Assembly (NCBI GenBank): GCA_910588285.1
Contig: CAJUQB010000116.1
Location: forward strand, 1-14,100
Reading direction: 5' to 3'
Length of the DNA: 14,100 nucleotides
Source: an uncultured Lachnospiraceae bacterium
GTDB lineage: Bacteria; Bacillota; Clostridia; Lachnospirales; Lachnospiraceae
The translations under genes and the position numbers were made by a program. Under the pieces are notes generated by a model that was given only the letters and a program-made list of their open reading frames with translations, searched no databases and had not been told where the DNA came from. Below are positions 6,742 through 13,656 of the stretch, one piece after another. Position 1 is the stretch's first letter, and each line of letters opens with the position of its first letter.

Positions 6742-6807
6742 TTATATCGAATATCTTTGGGCAAAAGAAAGGCCTTTGTCACCAACTGAGGGGTTCTTGT
6801 CATGAAT
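6742..6807 (-). promoter_or_regulatory. Promoter of the FliD-like gene with a candidate regulator half-site
   Basis: On the minus strand a perfect -10 TATAAT (6742-6747) lies 23 bases before the start codon, with no good -35 at the usual distance, as in activator-dependent promoters. At 6798-6807 (plus-strand reading) is TGTCATGAAT, sharing 9 bases in a row with TGTCATGAAA in the response-regulator promoter, in the same orientation and at a similar distance from the -10 (56 against 59 bp). The second repeat is not conserved here (TGTACCAACT at 6778). Confidence 0.5.
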
Positions 6808-6834
6808 AACGGCGGTATTTTTACCCAATCCGAA

Positions 6835-8274
6835 TCATCCTGTCCTCCCCTGCAGCATCACGGTCAGACGAAATTCCCCTTCCCCATTTTCCCACTCCAT
6901 ATGGCCCTGGTATTTCCTGGCGCAGCGCATCATATTTTTCATGCCCTGGCCAGGTATCACCCGGCCCGCCCCTTCCGCGGCATTGCGGATTTCCAGCAGA
7001 AACATGTTCCCCTGTCCTTTGCCGCTCATCCGGATCCACCGCTGCCCCTCTGGCAGCCTCTGGCAGCTTTCCAGGGCGTTATTGAGCCCATTATTCAGAA
7101 TGACGCTCATATCAAAGGGATCAATGGCAAGCCCTCCCGGGAAGAAAAAGTTCCATTCCGCAGAGATCCCAAGGGCTCTGGCCTGCTGCAGATGGCGGTT
7201 CAGCAGCACATCCGTCACCGGGTTCCCGGTACGGCGGAAAATGTCGCTCTCCTCCAGGGTGCGCTCCATGCCCTTTAAATACCGCCCCAGCTCCATTTGT
7301 ACCTGCGGATCCTCCCCCAGGCTTAAAAGCGCCTGGATATCTGCCATATAGTTCCGCAGATCATGCTTCATGCCCTTGAGGCCCTCCTGCATCTGCTCCA
7401 GGTCCTCCACATACTGCTCCAGACTCTCCACACGGCCCTGATAGATCAAAAGCTCGCTTTTTTCCCGCTCCTCGCCCACAATGCGGCTCCAGATCTGCAC
7501 GCTGCCCAGCATCATGCCGGCGCAGAGGACACAGATCACCAGGGTCAGCAGATGCAGGCCCTCATTGTCCTCAAAAACCGAATAGAGCTGCCCGTCCAGG
7601 GTCCACAGAAGGATACTGCGCATCAGGAATCCAAAGCTTAGGCTGATCAGGGAGGGAACCATCAGATACGCAAGCTCCCGCCCCTGGGGCAGCCGCTTTG
7701 CCATGCGATGGGATTTTCTGTACTGGCGCACAGCCAGGGCCAGGCAGATCAGGAAGCTTGTGAGATAAATGGTATTCCAGAGAAACTGAACCCAGTAAAC
7801 CGTCCGGTAAAAGGCATCCGTCTCCATGGTCCCTTCATTGACCCGCTGGCAGGCGCGGTCCAGAATGCCATGAAACAGCCTGCTCGCCAACCCATAGAGC
7901 CCAAAGCGTATCGTCTCGCTAAATGCCCCGAACGCCAGGGTCAGATAGAGCACCTGTCCCTTTTTGCTTCTATACAAAAGGCTCCCGCACACAAAGAGGA
8001 TCAGCAGGCTGATCCCATTGGTGTGGATCGTACTGCTGCTTTTTTGAAGTACATCGCTTCCATAGAAAAATTCCCGCACCGGCAGGCTGTGATTCAAGAG
8101 CCCCCTCCACAGCAGGATGGGCAGAATGCAGATCATAAGCCCCCTCCACCCTGCCTTCCTTCCCGGTCCCGGCTCCTGCAGCAGCCCTAACAGCCAATAA
8201 AACAGAAAGCCCCAAACACCGAACAACAGGATATCCTCCACCATATCCCATATGATTTTCCATACCTCCATCAT
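6835..8274 (-). CDS. AgrC-like sensor histidine kinase (HPK10/GHKL type)
   Basis: A membrane sensor kinase of 479 residues. The first ~265 residues hold about six or seven hydrophobic segments (for example 14-32, 46-60, 88-100, 155-183, 203-223 and 241-260), the layout of AgrC-type peptide sensors. A short coiled region (about 270-300) leads to the phospho-acceptor His304 in GMKHDLRNY. The ATP-binding part has an N-box ILNNGLNNALESC (392-404) and G-box GQGMKNMM (442-449). The start codon overlaps the regulator stop in ATGA, and AGGAG lies 7 bases upstream, so translation is coupled. It should phosphorylate the adjacent LytTR regulator. No AgrB or AgrD gene is in the window, so the signal is unknown. 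Confidence 0.92.
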   Translation of the reverse strand: MMEVWKIIWDMVEDILLFGVWGFLFYWLLGLLQEPGPGRKAGWRGLMICILPILLWRGLLNHSLPVREFFYGSDVLQKSSSTIHTNGISLLILFVCGSLLYRSKKGQVLYLTLAFGAFSETIRFGLYGLASRLFHGILDRACQRVNEGTMETDAFYRTVYWVQFLWNTIYLTSFLICLALAVRQYRKSHRMAKRLPQGRELAYLMVPSLISLSFGFLMRSILLWTLDGQLYSVFEDNEGLHLLTLVICVLCAGMMLGSVQIWSRIVGEEREKSELLIYQGRVESLEQYVEDLEQMQEGLKGMKHDLRNYMADIQALLSLGEDPQVQMELGRYLKGMERTLEESDIFRRTGNPVTDVLLNRHLQQARALGISAEWNFFFPGGLAIDPFDMSVILNNGLNNALESCQRLPEGQRWIRMSGKGQGNMFLLEIRNAAEGAGRVIPGQGMKNMMRCARKYQGHMEWENGEGEFRLTVMLQGRTG

Positions 8275-8990
8275 GAAAAATCTCCTATTTTCTGCCGCAG
8301 ATAAGCCATATAGCGTTTCACAAACTCCCCGTATTTCTGGCGGGCCAGGTAGACATTGCTGCCATCCTTCAGCTGAATGTTGGCAGCATCATATCCTGCC
8401 ACATATTTCAGATGAACCAGATAGCCCCGATGGCAGCGGTAGAAATCCTCCCCCAGCCGGGCCTCCAGCTCCTGCATCCGCCCATAATACTCATAGGTTC
8501 CCTGAACCGTATACAGGGTGAGCTTGCGCCCATTGCTCTCCGCGTAATAGATTTCCTCCGGATAGATGGTCTTAAATTCCCCCTGCTCCTTGATCTGCAA
8601 AGGCTCCCGTCTCTTACGCCTGCGGATCTCCTTACAGGCCCGGGCAAGGACCCGCTCAAACCGCTCCCGCTCCAGGGGCTTCAGCAGATAATGAAACGCC
8701 CCCACGTCAAACGCATCAAACACATATTCCTCATGAGCCGACACAAAGATCACCAGGGCCTGATTCTTCCCCAGCTGCTCTGCCACTGTCATCCCGTCCA
8801 TCCCCGGCATCTCGATATCCAGAAAAATAAGATCTGCTTCCGATGATGCCCGAAGCAGCTGCTCCCCGGAGGAAAAGCACTGAATATGGCTGCCCGGAAG
8901 GCTCTGGCGGACCTTTTCCTCCAGCTCCCGGCAGATCAACTCATCATCGTCACAGATCATTATCTCAATTTTATCATTCCTGCTATTCAT
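8271..8990 (-). CDS. LytTR-family response regulator (AgrA/VirR type)
   Basis: A 239-residue transcription regulator. The receiver domain (about 8-120) has the acidic pocket CDDDE (14-16), phospho-acceptor Asp58 in LIFLDIEMPGMDG, and Lys104 in LLKPL. The LytTR DNA-binding domain (about 130-235) shows IYYAESNGRKLTLYT and YRCHRGYLVHLKYV. The open frame extends to 9086, but ATG 8990 is chosen: the protein then starts a few residues before the receiver, as usual, with AAGGA 11 bases upstream. It is encoded first, with the kinase overlapping its 3' end. Binding sites of this family are 9-10 bp direct repeats two helical turns apart, and such repeats lie in its own promoter. Confidence 0.94.
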   Translation of the reverse strand: MNSRNDKIEIMICDDDELICRELEEKVRQSLPGSHIQCFSSGEQLLRASSEADLIFLDIEMPGMDGMTVAEQLGKNQALVIFVSAHEEYVFDAFDVGAFHYLLKPLERERFERVLARACKEIRRRKRREPLQIKEQGEFKTIYPEEIYYAESNGRKLTLYTVQGTYEYYGRMQELEARLGEDFYRCHRGYLVHLKYVAGYDAANIQLKDGSNVYLARQKYGEFVKRYMAYLRQKIGDFS

Positions 8991-9012
8991 GCAATACTCA
9001 TTCCTTCCACAC

Positions 9013-9081
9013 ATTATATTTCGTCCCCTTTCCGAGATTTCCCCAGAGTCTGTCATAAAATGTGCGAAAAATGTCATGAAA
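9013..9081 (-). promoter_or_regulatory. Promoter of the regulator-kinase operon with 21-bp-period repeats
   Basis: On the minus strand a perfect -10 TATAAT (9013-9018) lies just upstream of the regulator; the -35 position (about 9036-9041, GAAATC) is poor. Upstream of it, on the plus-strand reading, are TGTCATAAAA (9051-9060) and TGTCATGAAA (9072-9081), exactly 21 bp apart, with a related TGTGCGAAAA (9061-9070) between. Two copies on one helix face ahead of a promoter lacking a -35 is the typical arrangement for LytTR activators, so autoregulation is likely. The exact bases do not match the known AgrA box. Confidence 0.55.
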
Positions 9082-9093
9082 CGCATACTTTGA

Positions 9094-9849
9094 TTAATTT
9101 TTCATCAGAAGCTCCACCGGACAGTGGTCAGAGCCGAAGATCTCCGTATGGATCGCGGCACCCTCCATCTTCCATGCCAGATCCTCGGACACCAGGAAAT
9201 AGTCAATGCGCCATCCGGCATTCTTCTCCCTGGCCTTGAACCGGTAGGACCACCAGCTGTAGATCCCCTCCTCATCCGGATGAAAATAGCGGAAGCTGTC
9301 CACAAAGCCCCGCTGCAGCAGCCGGGTCAGCTTGTCCCGCTCCTCATCGGTAAAGCCGGCATTTTTCCGGTTGGTCTTGGGGTTCTTTAAATCAATCTCC
9401 TGGTGGGCCACATTCAAGTCGCCGCAGACCACCACCCCCTTCTTCTCCTTCAGGGAACACAGATAGTCCCCAAAGGCATCCTCCCAGTCCATACGGTAGG
9501 AAAGACGCTTCAGCTCCTCCTGGGAATTGGGCGTGTAGACAGTCACCAGGTAAAATTTTTCAAATTCCAGGGTAATCACCCGCCCCTCGCTGTCATGCTC
9601 CAACAGATTCATCCCATAGGCCACAGACAGCGGCTCCTGCTTTGTGAATACCGCAGTGCCGGAATACCCCTTCTTCTGGGCATAATTCCAGTATTGATGA
9701 TAGCCGGGCAGCTCCAGGTCAAGCTGGCCCTCTGACAGCTTTGTCTCCTGCAGGCAGAAGATATCGGCATCCAGCCGTTCAAAATCCTCCATAAAATTTT
9801 TCTTCAGGCAGGCCCTAAGGCCATTCACATTCCATGAAATTAGTTTCAT
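9094..9849 (-). CDS. exoA: Exodeoxyribonuclease III / AP endonuclease
   Basis: A base-excision repair enzyme that cuts DNA 5' of abasic sites and removes nucleotides from 3' ends, using Mg2+. At 251 residues it is full length. Motifs in order are LISWNVNGLRA (Asn7), FCLQETKLS (Glu35), VYTPNS (Tyr105), CGDLNVAHQEIDL (Asp144, Asn146), AGFTDEERDKL, YSWWSYRFKAREKNAGWRIDYFL and GSDHCPVEL (Asp241, His242). All catalytic residues of the Xth/ExoA family are present. GGAG lies 8 bases before ATG 9849. A 95-bp gap containing a perfect inverted repeat separates it from the phosphodiesterase gene, so it may have its own control. Confidence 0.97.
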   Translation of the reverse strand: MKLISWNVNGLRACLKKNFMEDFERLDADIFCLQETKLSEGQLDLELPGYHQYWNYAQKKGYSGTAVFTKQEPLSVAYGMNLLEHDSEGRVITLEFEKFYLVTVYTPNSQEELKRLSYRMDWEDAFGDYLCSLKEKKGVVVCGDLNVAHQEIDLKNPKTNRKNAGFTDEERDKLTRLLQRGFVDSFRYFHPDEEGIYSWWSYRFKAREKNAGWRIDYFLVSEDLAWKMEGAAIHTEIFGSDHCPVELLMKN

Positions 9850-9904
9850 TTAGAAAGCTCCTTTCCACAGCTTTTTTGTTCCTCCGCAGAATTTCAAACA
9901 CTGG

Positions 9905-9944
9905 TATACTGACACATTTACTTTCAGATAAATGTGTCAGTATA
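9905..9944. repeat. Perfect 16-bp inverted repeat between the phosphodiesterase and exoA
   Basis: TATACTGACACATTTA (9905-9920), 8-base spacer CTTTCAGA, then the exact reverse complement (9929-9944). It abuts the phosphodiesterase stop codon (9945-9947). No U-tract follows on the minus strand, so it is not a standard terminator. The arm next to exoA includes a TATACC that could be a -10, so a repressor operator over an exoA promoter is possible; a factor-assisted terminator or mRNA stabiliser is the alternative. Confidence 0.7.
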
Positions 9945-10769
9945 TTAGCTCTTTGGACGAAATCCTTCAAATATAAACAGGGAAAATGATTCCCGGCTTC
10001 CATCCAGCTCCTTCTGGGAGCGAATCGTCCAGGCAACGCACAATGCCTTGTACAAATGCTGGCACAGCCTTCTGGAGAGATTCTCCTTATGGTGATGGTC
10101 ATAGGCAATAAAATCCGGTTTCCCCAGGAAATTTAAGAGCAGATGGTGTACCAGGAACATGGACAGAGGCTCTCTTTTTCCCGGCTCCCGGAAGTTCGAG
10201 GACAGCTGGCCCCGGATCACCCTGGGCCGGTGCTTCTTATACCACCGCACGGCCAGGGGATGAAAGGACTCGATACAATAAGCGCCCTGATACTCCCGAA
10301 GCAGCTCATCGGCAAGGGCGCAGACCTCTGCTGCCCGCTCATGAATCTTGATCTCAACAATCAGGGGCACCCGGCCGTCCACCATCTGCAGCAAATCTGC
10401 AAAGCGGGGAATCCGCTCCTCTGATTTCAGAAGGCGGAATTCCTCAAGCTCCGCAAAGGTGTAGTCCTGCACCTTCCCCTGGACCCCGCAGACACGCTCT
10501 AAGGTCTCGTCATGAAAAACAACCGGAACCCGGTCCTTAGACAGCTGCACATCCAGCTCCATGCCATACCCTGCCTCCAGGGCCTTTCGGAATGCCGCCA
10601 TGGAATTCTCCGGGGCCTGGCTGCTGTTGTCATGCAGCCCGCGGTGGGCGTAGTAATACCCCAGAAGTGGGCTGTAGTCCGGCCGCCCTCCCATGCGGGG
10701 CATAATTGCCAAAAGGTACAGAAGGATCAACCCCGCAAGAACCAAACAAATAATAATTGCATACCACAT
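9945..10769 (-). CDS. Membrane-anchored glycerophosphodiester phosphodiesterase (GDPD family)
   Basis: Hydrolyses glycerophosphodiesters to glycerol-3-phosphate and an alcohol; family members act on phospholipid head groups or teichoic-acid-like polymers. Residues 3-23 are one N-terminal membrane segment, so the 274-residue enzyme is probably anchored at the cell surface. The GDPD signature is clear: YAHRGLHDNSSQAPENS (His42, Arg43, Glu54, Asn55), MELDVQLSKD (Glu71, Asp73), VVFHDETLERV (His86) and VEIK (Glu139). The core ends near VAWTIRS and ...FEGFRPKS; it is a little short but complete. GAGGA is 7 bases before the ATG. It starts 30 bp after the transporter gene and is likely in its operon. 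Confidence 0.93.
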   Translation of the reverse strand: MWYAIIICLVLAGLILLYLLAIMPRMGGRPDYSPLLGYYYAHRGLHDNSSQAPENSMAAFRKALEAGYGMELDVQLSKDRVPVVFHDETLERVCGVQGKVQDYTFAELEEFRLLKSEERIPRFADLLQMVDGRVPLIVEIKIHERAAEVCALADELLREYQGAYCIESFHPLAVRWYKKHRPRVIRGQLSSNFREPGKREPLSMFLVHHLLLNFLGKPDFIAYDHHHKENLSRRLCQHLYKALCVAWTIRSQKELDGSRESFSLFIFEGFRPKS

Positions 10770-10799
10770 GATACTATCCTCTTTTGCTTATAATCATAC

Positions 10800-12074
10800 T
10801 CAGTCATCTACATCAAAATTTTCCAGGGCCTTTTTCCTCATGGGCCTGGAATCCCCATGCTTCACCTGCAGCATGGTAAGAATCGCGCAGACCGTAAAGA
10901 AAATGGCATAGGGGAACAGCGTGCTGTAGGACACATACTGCAACAGCATCCCCGATACGATGGGTGTAAAGATCTGGGCTGTCATGGAAAAGGTATAATA
11001 CAGCCCCGTGTATTTCCCGATATCGCTGCCCTTGCTCATCTCCACCACCATGGGGAAGGAATTGACCCCCACAGCCGCCCAGCCCACGCCGATCAGTGCG
11101 AAGAAAAAGTTCGCGGTCACATTGTAGGCAGGATAGAAAAATACGGACCCATAGCTGATAAGCATCATCACCAGGCCGATGAGGATGGTCTTTTTCCTGC
11201 CAATCCGGGAGGACACAAGCCCAATGGGAATGTAGCTGATAATAGCGGCCACGGTAGCCACCATCAGGCAGCTGGCAAAACCGCCTCCCTCCATCTTCCA
11301 TACGGTCACCGCATATCTGGAAAATGCTGTGGTCACTGCGTTATAGGCTGTAAACCACAGGAAAATGGACAGCAGAATGAAAATCAGGCTGCGCTTCACC
11401 TCCCTGGGAAGCCCTGCCTGCCCCGTCTCTTCCGCCTCCTCCAGAGGCTCATCCGGATATTCCTCCGCCAGCCGGGCAGCCAGCTTCTTCTCCCGGATCG
11501 TGGCCAGAAGTAGCACAATGGCAAGGAGCATGACCGCTGCAACGCCGATAAATACCGGCAGATAGCTGGGGCGCTCCCCCTTTTTTACCAGAAAACGGAT
11601 CAGGATCAGCGTATAGACACCGCCCACGGCCCCCATCAGGTTGATGACAGCGTTGGCCGAGGAGCGTAAGGGCTTTGGCGTCAGATCCGGCATCAGCGCC
11701 ACGGCCGGCGACCGGTACATGGCCATTGCGATCAGGGTCAGCGCCAGGGCGGCAATAAACAGCCACAGCAGCTGGAGCTTATCTGCAATGGGCATGACCA
11801 TCATCAGGACGACAGCTGCCAGCGTCCCGCCCACAATAAAAGGCGTCCGCTTCCCCAGGCGGGTGTCCACCCTGTCCGACAGGGTGCCGATAATGGGCAG
11901 CAGGAATACGGCCAGCACGTTATCAATAGCCATAATGGCGCCGATGACAGATTCGTTCAGATGGAAGGTATTCTGCAGAATCAGCGGGATGATGTTGTCG
12001 TACATCTGCCAGAAGGCGCTGATGGATAAGAAGGCCAGGCCGATGAAGAAGGTCCTTCGGTAATTTAATTTCAT
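10800..12074 (-). CDS. MFS transporter, GPH/SLC45-like
   Basis: A polytopic membrane carrier of 424 residues with about 12 hydrophobic segments. The opening MKLNYRRTFFIGLAFLSIS, the loop GTLSDRVDTRLGKRTPFI between segments 2 and 3, and LRSSANAVINLMGAVGGV match clostridial GPH/SLC45-type symporters, which usually move sugars or related small molecules. A charged loop (about 195-220, rich in Glu) separates the two halves. The TTG at 12098 opens a longer frame, but ATG 12074 with AAAGGGGA about 10 bases upstream fits better. The phosphodiesterase follows by 30 bp, so a lipid or wall-polymer breakdown product is a possible substrate, but that is only context. Confidence 0.9.
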   Translation of the reverse strand: MKLNYRRTFFIGLAFLSISAFWQMYDNIIPLILQNTFHLNESVIGAIMAIDNVLAVFLLPIIGTLSDRVDTRLGKRTPFIVGGTLAAVVLMMVMPIADKLQLLWLFIAALALTLIAMAMYRSPAVALMPDLTPKPLRSSANAVINLMGAVGGVYTLILIRFLVKKGERPSYLPVFIGVAAVMLLAIVLLLATIREKKLAARLAEEYPDEPLEEAEETGQAGLPREVKRSLIFILLSIFLWFTAYNAVTTAFSRYAVTVWKMEGGGFASCLMVATVAAIISYIPIGLVSSRIGRKKTILIGLVMMLISYGSVFFYPAYNVTANFFFALIGVGWAAVGVNSFPMVVEMSKGSDIGKYTGLYYTFSMTAQIFTPIVSGMLLQYVSYSTLFPYAIFFTVCAILTMLQVKHGDSRPMRKKALENFDVDD

Positions 12075-12120
12075 TATGGTGGTTCCCCTTTCCCCCAATT
12101 GATGGATTATGAGCCGGCCG

Positions 12121-12135
12121 GGTGTTCGTTTCCAG
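12121..12135 (-). promoter_or_regulatory. Weak cre-like site ahead of the MFS gene
   Basis: On the minus strand CTGGAAACGAACACC carries the TGNAANCG core of catabolite (CcpA) sites, downstream of the predicted promoter and about 47 bases before the start codon. Several outer positions differ from consensus. Its position, just inside the transcript, is typical for carbon-catabolite roadblocks. Confidence 0.3.
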
Positions 12136-12163
12136 TAAGCTCATAGTTTTTGCTGTTATAGCT

Positions 12164-12193
12164 ATCATATCATAGATTGGCCTGGGGCGGCAA
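12164..12193 (-). promoter_or_regulatory. Promoter of the MFS-phosphodiesterase operon
   Basis: On the minus strand TTGCCG (12188-12193) and TATGAT (12164-12169) are 18 bases apart, a fair sigma-A promoter reading toward the transporter. A second, nearly identical TATGAT overlaps by one base (12169-12174) but would be only 13 bases from the -35. The transcript leader would be about 80 bases long. Confidence 0.5.
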
Positions 12194-12244
12194 GGGGGGT
12201 TTTTTATGAATCAACTGCCATTCACGGCTGGGGAAGTAACATGG

Positions 12245-12325
12245 ATTTCACAAAATGGTTGCCACCCTGCCTGCTTTGCCGTATACTTAGATTTGGATAA
12301 CTGTTTCCATGAATTTCACGAAATG
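12245..12325 (+). promoter_or_regulatory. Paired 13-bp elements flanking the small membrane gene's promoter
   Basis: ATTTCACAAAATG (12245-12257) lies just upstream of the -35, and ATTTCACGAAATG (12313-12325) runs into the Shine-Dalgarno site. They differ at one base and are 68 bp apart in the same orientation. A regulator binding both could loop the promoter; alternatively the second copy is part of the ribosome site by chance. Confidence 0.35.
12259..12287 (+). promoter_or_regulatory. Sigma-A promoter of the small membrane protein gene
   Basis: TTGCCA (12259-12264), 17-base spacer, TATACT (12282-12287), about 50 bases before the start codon. A good match in both hexamers and spacing. It reads away from the transporter operon, so the intergenic region 12099-12336 is a divergent promoter region and holds no gene that I can see. 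Confidence 0.65.
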
Positions 12326-12336
12326 AGGACAGATAC

Positions 12337-12567
12337 ATGAAGAAACTAAAACAAATTCTGGCATTGGCCGGCGTAGCTGTTATTGCCCTGCTTTACCTGG
12401 CCACTGTGGTTTTTGCCCTGCTGGGCAGAGAATTCCTAAACTGGCTGATGGCCGCCCTGGCTGTCAACATCTTCCTGCCGGTAATCCTATGGCTCTTCAA
12501 CTACCTGCAGAAGCACAAGAAGGGTGACGACGAGCTGGAGCTATTCCGAAACCTGAAGAAAAAATAG
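12337..12567 (+). CDS. Small two-helix membrane protein, unknown function
   Basis: A 76-residue protein and the only plausible full-length plus-strand gene here. A short basic start (MKKLKQI) leads into a hydrophobic segment (about 8-29), then REFLNW, a second segment (about 34-55), and a charged, Lys-rich C-terminus (KHKKGDDELELFRNLKKK). The topology suggests both ends in the cytoplasm. The start is supported by GAGG 8 bases upstream and by a good promoter. It is not a family I recognise; small membrane proteins of this shape are common and often unannotated in Lachnospiraceae. The MITE-like element begins 66 bases after its stop. Confidence 0.8.
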   Translation: MKKLKQILALAGVAVIALLYLATVVFALLGREFLNWLMAALAVNIFLPVILWLFNYLQKHKKGDDELELFRNLKKK

Positions 12568-12603
12568 CCCAAACGGCCGTAAATGCCCGCCAATATAAGG
12601 CAA

Positions 12604-12627
12604 TCCGCCGGCACGGATGCCGGCGGA
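12604..12627 (+). terminator. Possible terminator hairpin after the small membrane gene
   Basis: TCCGCCGGCA, loop CGGA, then TGCCGGCGGA: a perfect 10-bp GC-rich stem 36 bases after the stop codon. No T-run follows; instead the MITE-like element starts 6 bases later, so insertion may have removed the T-run. Without it termination would be weak. Confidence 0.5.
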
Positions 12628-12633
12628 AGCCCT

Positions 12634-12799
12634 CTAGAGCGTGTTTGAAAATTGCTTTCCGGCAGCTGTGCATTACACTTTGTGGGAGATTTGGGCCAAA
12701 TGAAGGGCGCATAGCGGGCTATGTAACCTGAATTTGGTCCGAATATACCGCAAAGTGGAGCGTGCAAATGGCGGGAATGAATTTTCAAACACGCTCTAG
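12634..12799. mobile_element. MITE-like hairpin element, 166 bp
   Basis: The ends are a perfect 20-bp inverted repeat, CTAGAGCGTGTTTGAAAATT and its reverse complement. The inside is also largely self-complementary: CACTTTGTGG pairs with CCGCAAAGTG with one wobble, ATTTGGGCCAAAT pairs with AATTTGGTCCGAAT with mismatches, and CATAGC-GG-GCTATG is the tip. It carries no transposase. The palindrome CTAG at both outer ends could be a 4-bp target duplication, making the element proper AGCGTG...CACGCT. This is the structure of non-autonomous transposon derivatives seen in many copies in clostridial genomes; the family is not named. Confidence 0.75.
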
Positions 12800-12899
12800 G
12801 ATTCCCGCAATCCATCTTCCCTTCTGCTGCAATCTTCTCATAGGTGCGCTTCTTCGTCTCCCATGCTATCGCATCAATTTTCTGGTTATCTTTTAACAT
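12800..12899 (-). pseudogene. 5' end of a gene cut off by the MITE-like element
   Basis: ATG at 12899 has a good ribosome site (GGAG, 6-7 bases upstream) and encodes MLKDNQKIDAIAWETKKRTY, then EKIAAEGKMDCGNP, a plausible protein start of 33-34 residues. The frame then enters the hairpin element and stays open to 12501, antisense to the small membrane gene, so any product would be a chimera with a nonsense tail. The missing 3' part is not on the other side of the element. I do not recognise the family. Confidence 0.5.
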
Positions 12900-12963
12900 T
12901 TTTTACTCCAGACTGTAAATTACTGATAGTATTTAAAAATCAGAAATCCAAATCAATATCCAG

Positions 12964-13035
12964 TCATTTCCTGTTCTTGGATACCAGTCGCTGCAGTTTA
13001 TCTTCCAATAATTTGATTTTTGCTATTGTGTTCAT
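12964..13035 (-). other. 23-codon open frame at the ABC-fragment junction
   Basis: ATG at 13035 encodes MNTIAKIKLLEDKLQRLVSK followed by NRK and a stop, a Lys/Leu-rich helical peptide like the start of small coiled proteins carried by integrative elements. It begins 7 bases after the point where the ABC ATPase sequence stops resembling its family. The ribosome site is weak (GGATGG). Probably a fragment of neighbouring mobile DNA, not a gene. Confidence 0.3.
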
Positions 13036-13588
13036 ATAAACTACCATCCTGGACAATTTTCTCTGTCCGTGTGTCAATGCTAGAAGTTGCTTCGTCCAGA
13101 ATCAGTACCGGGGGATCGGCCACCGCCACTCTTGCAATGGCTAGGAGCTGACGCTGTCCTTGGGAAAGGCTACCACCGCTGCTCTTCAAAACGGTTTGAT
13201 ACCCATTTGGCAGTTTCATGATAAAATCATGGGCATTTGCCAGTTTCGCAGCCTTTATCACTTCTTCTGTAGCATTTAACTTTCCATAACGGATATTGTC
13301 CATTACCATCCCTGTAAATAAGTGGGTATCCTGCAGGACGATCCCAAGGGAATGCCGCAGATCCGCCTTCTGTATTTTGTTTATACTAATCCCGTCATAC
13401 CGGATCTTGCCGTCCTGGATGTCATAAAAACGGTTCAGCAGGTTGGTAATGGTGGTTTTCCCGGCTCCCGTTGCCCCTACAAAGGCCACTTTCTGCCCCG
13501 GCCTTGCAAAAATCTCAATATCATGCAGAACCGTCCTGTCTTCTGTATATCCAAAGTCCACATGGTCAAAGACTACATCCCCATTCAT
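12998..13588 (-). pseudogene. ABC exporter ATPase fragment, truncated at both ends
   Basis: This is the nucleotide-binding half of a fused MsbA/LmrA-type ABC exporter. Visible are Walker A GATGAGKT (38-45), Q-loop Gln86 in VLQDTHLF, signature SLSQGQ (140-145), Walker B VLILDE (161-166) and D-loop SSID (169-172). Family sequence ends abruptly at IVQDG (residue 182, about 13042). The H-loop histidine region (AHRLST) and the rest of the domain are absent, replaced by an unrelated tail to a stop at 12998. The transmembrane half is also missing: the in-frame bases before 13588 encode unrelated residues (VVGSRKNFRSKH) back to a TGA at about 13652. Without the H-loop and membrane part it cannot work as an exporter. 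It lies just after the terminator of the XRE gene. Confidence 0.85.
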
Positions 13589-13656
13589 ATGCTTGCTACG
13601 AAAGTTCTTCCTACTACCTACAACACCGAAAAAACCTAAAATGACGGACTTTCACA

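Noticed and set aside
6742..6780. Sigma-28 (flagellar) promoter for the FliD-like gene
   Set aside because: TTCGATAT partly resembles the sigma-28 -10, but there is no TAAA 15 bases upstream, and TATAAT fits the housekeeping sigma factor.
6187..6780. AAAGGCCTTTGT occurring both inside the FliD-like gene (about 6188) and in its upstream region (about 6770)
   Set aside because: A 12-base coincidence built on the palindrome AAAGGCCTTT, with no shared flanks; not enough to call a repeat.
10857..11513. Plus-strand frame of 218 codons opposite the MFS gene, rich in His and Gln
   Set aside because: Composition is what the reverse of a membrane protein gene gives; no start signals or domain.
12501..12899. 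132-codon minus-strand frame as a real full-length protein
   Set aside because: Only its first 33-34 codons precede the MITE-like element; the rest reads through the element and antisense to the small membrane gene. Kept only as a truncated gene head.
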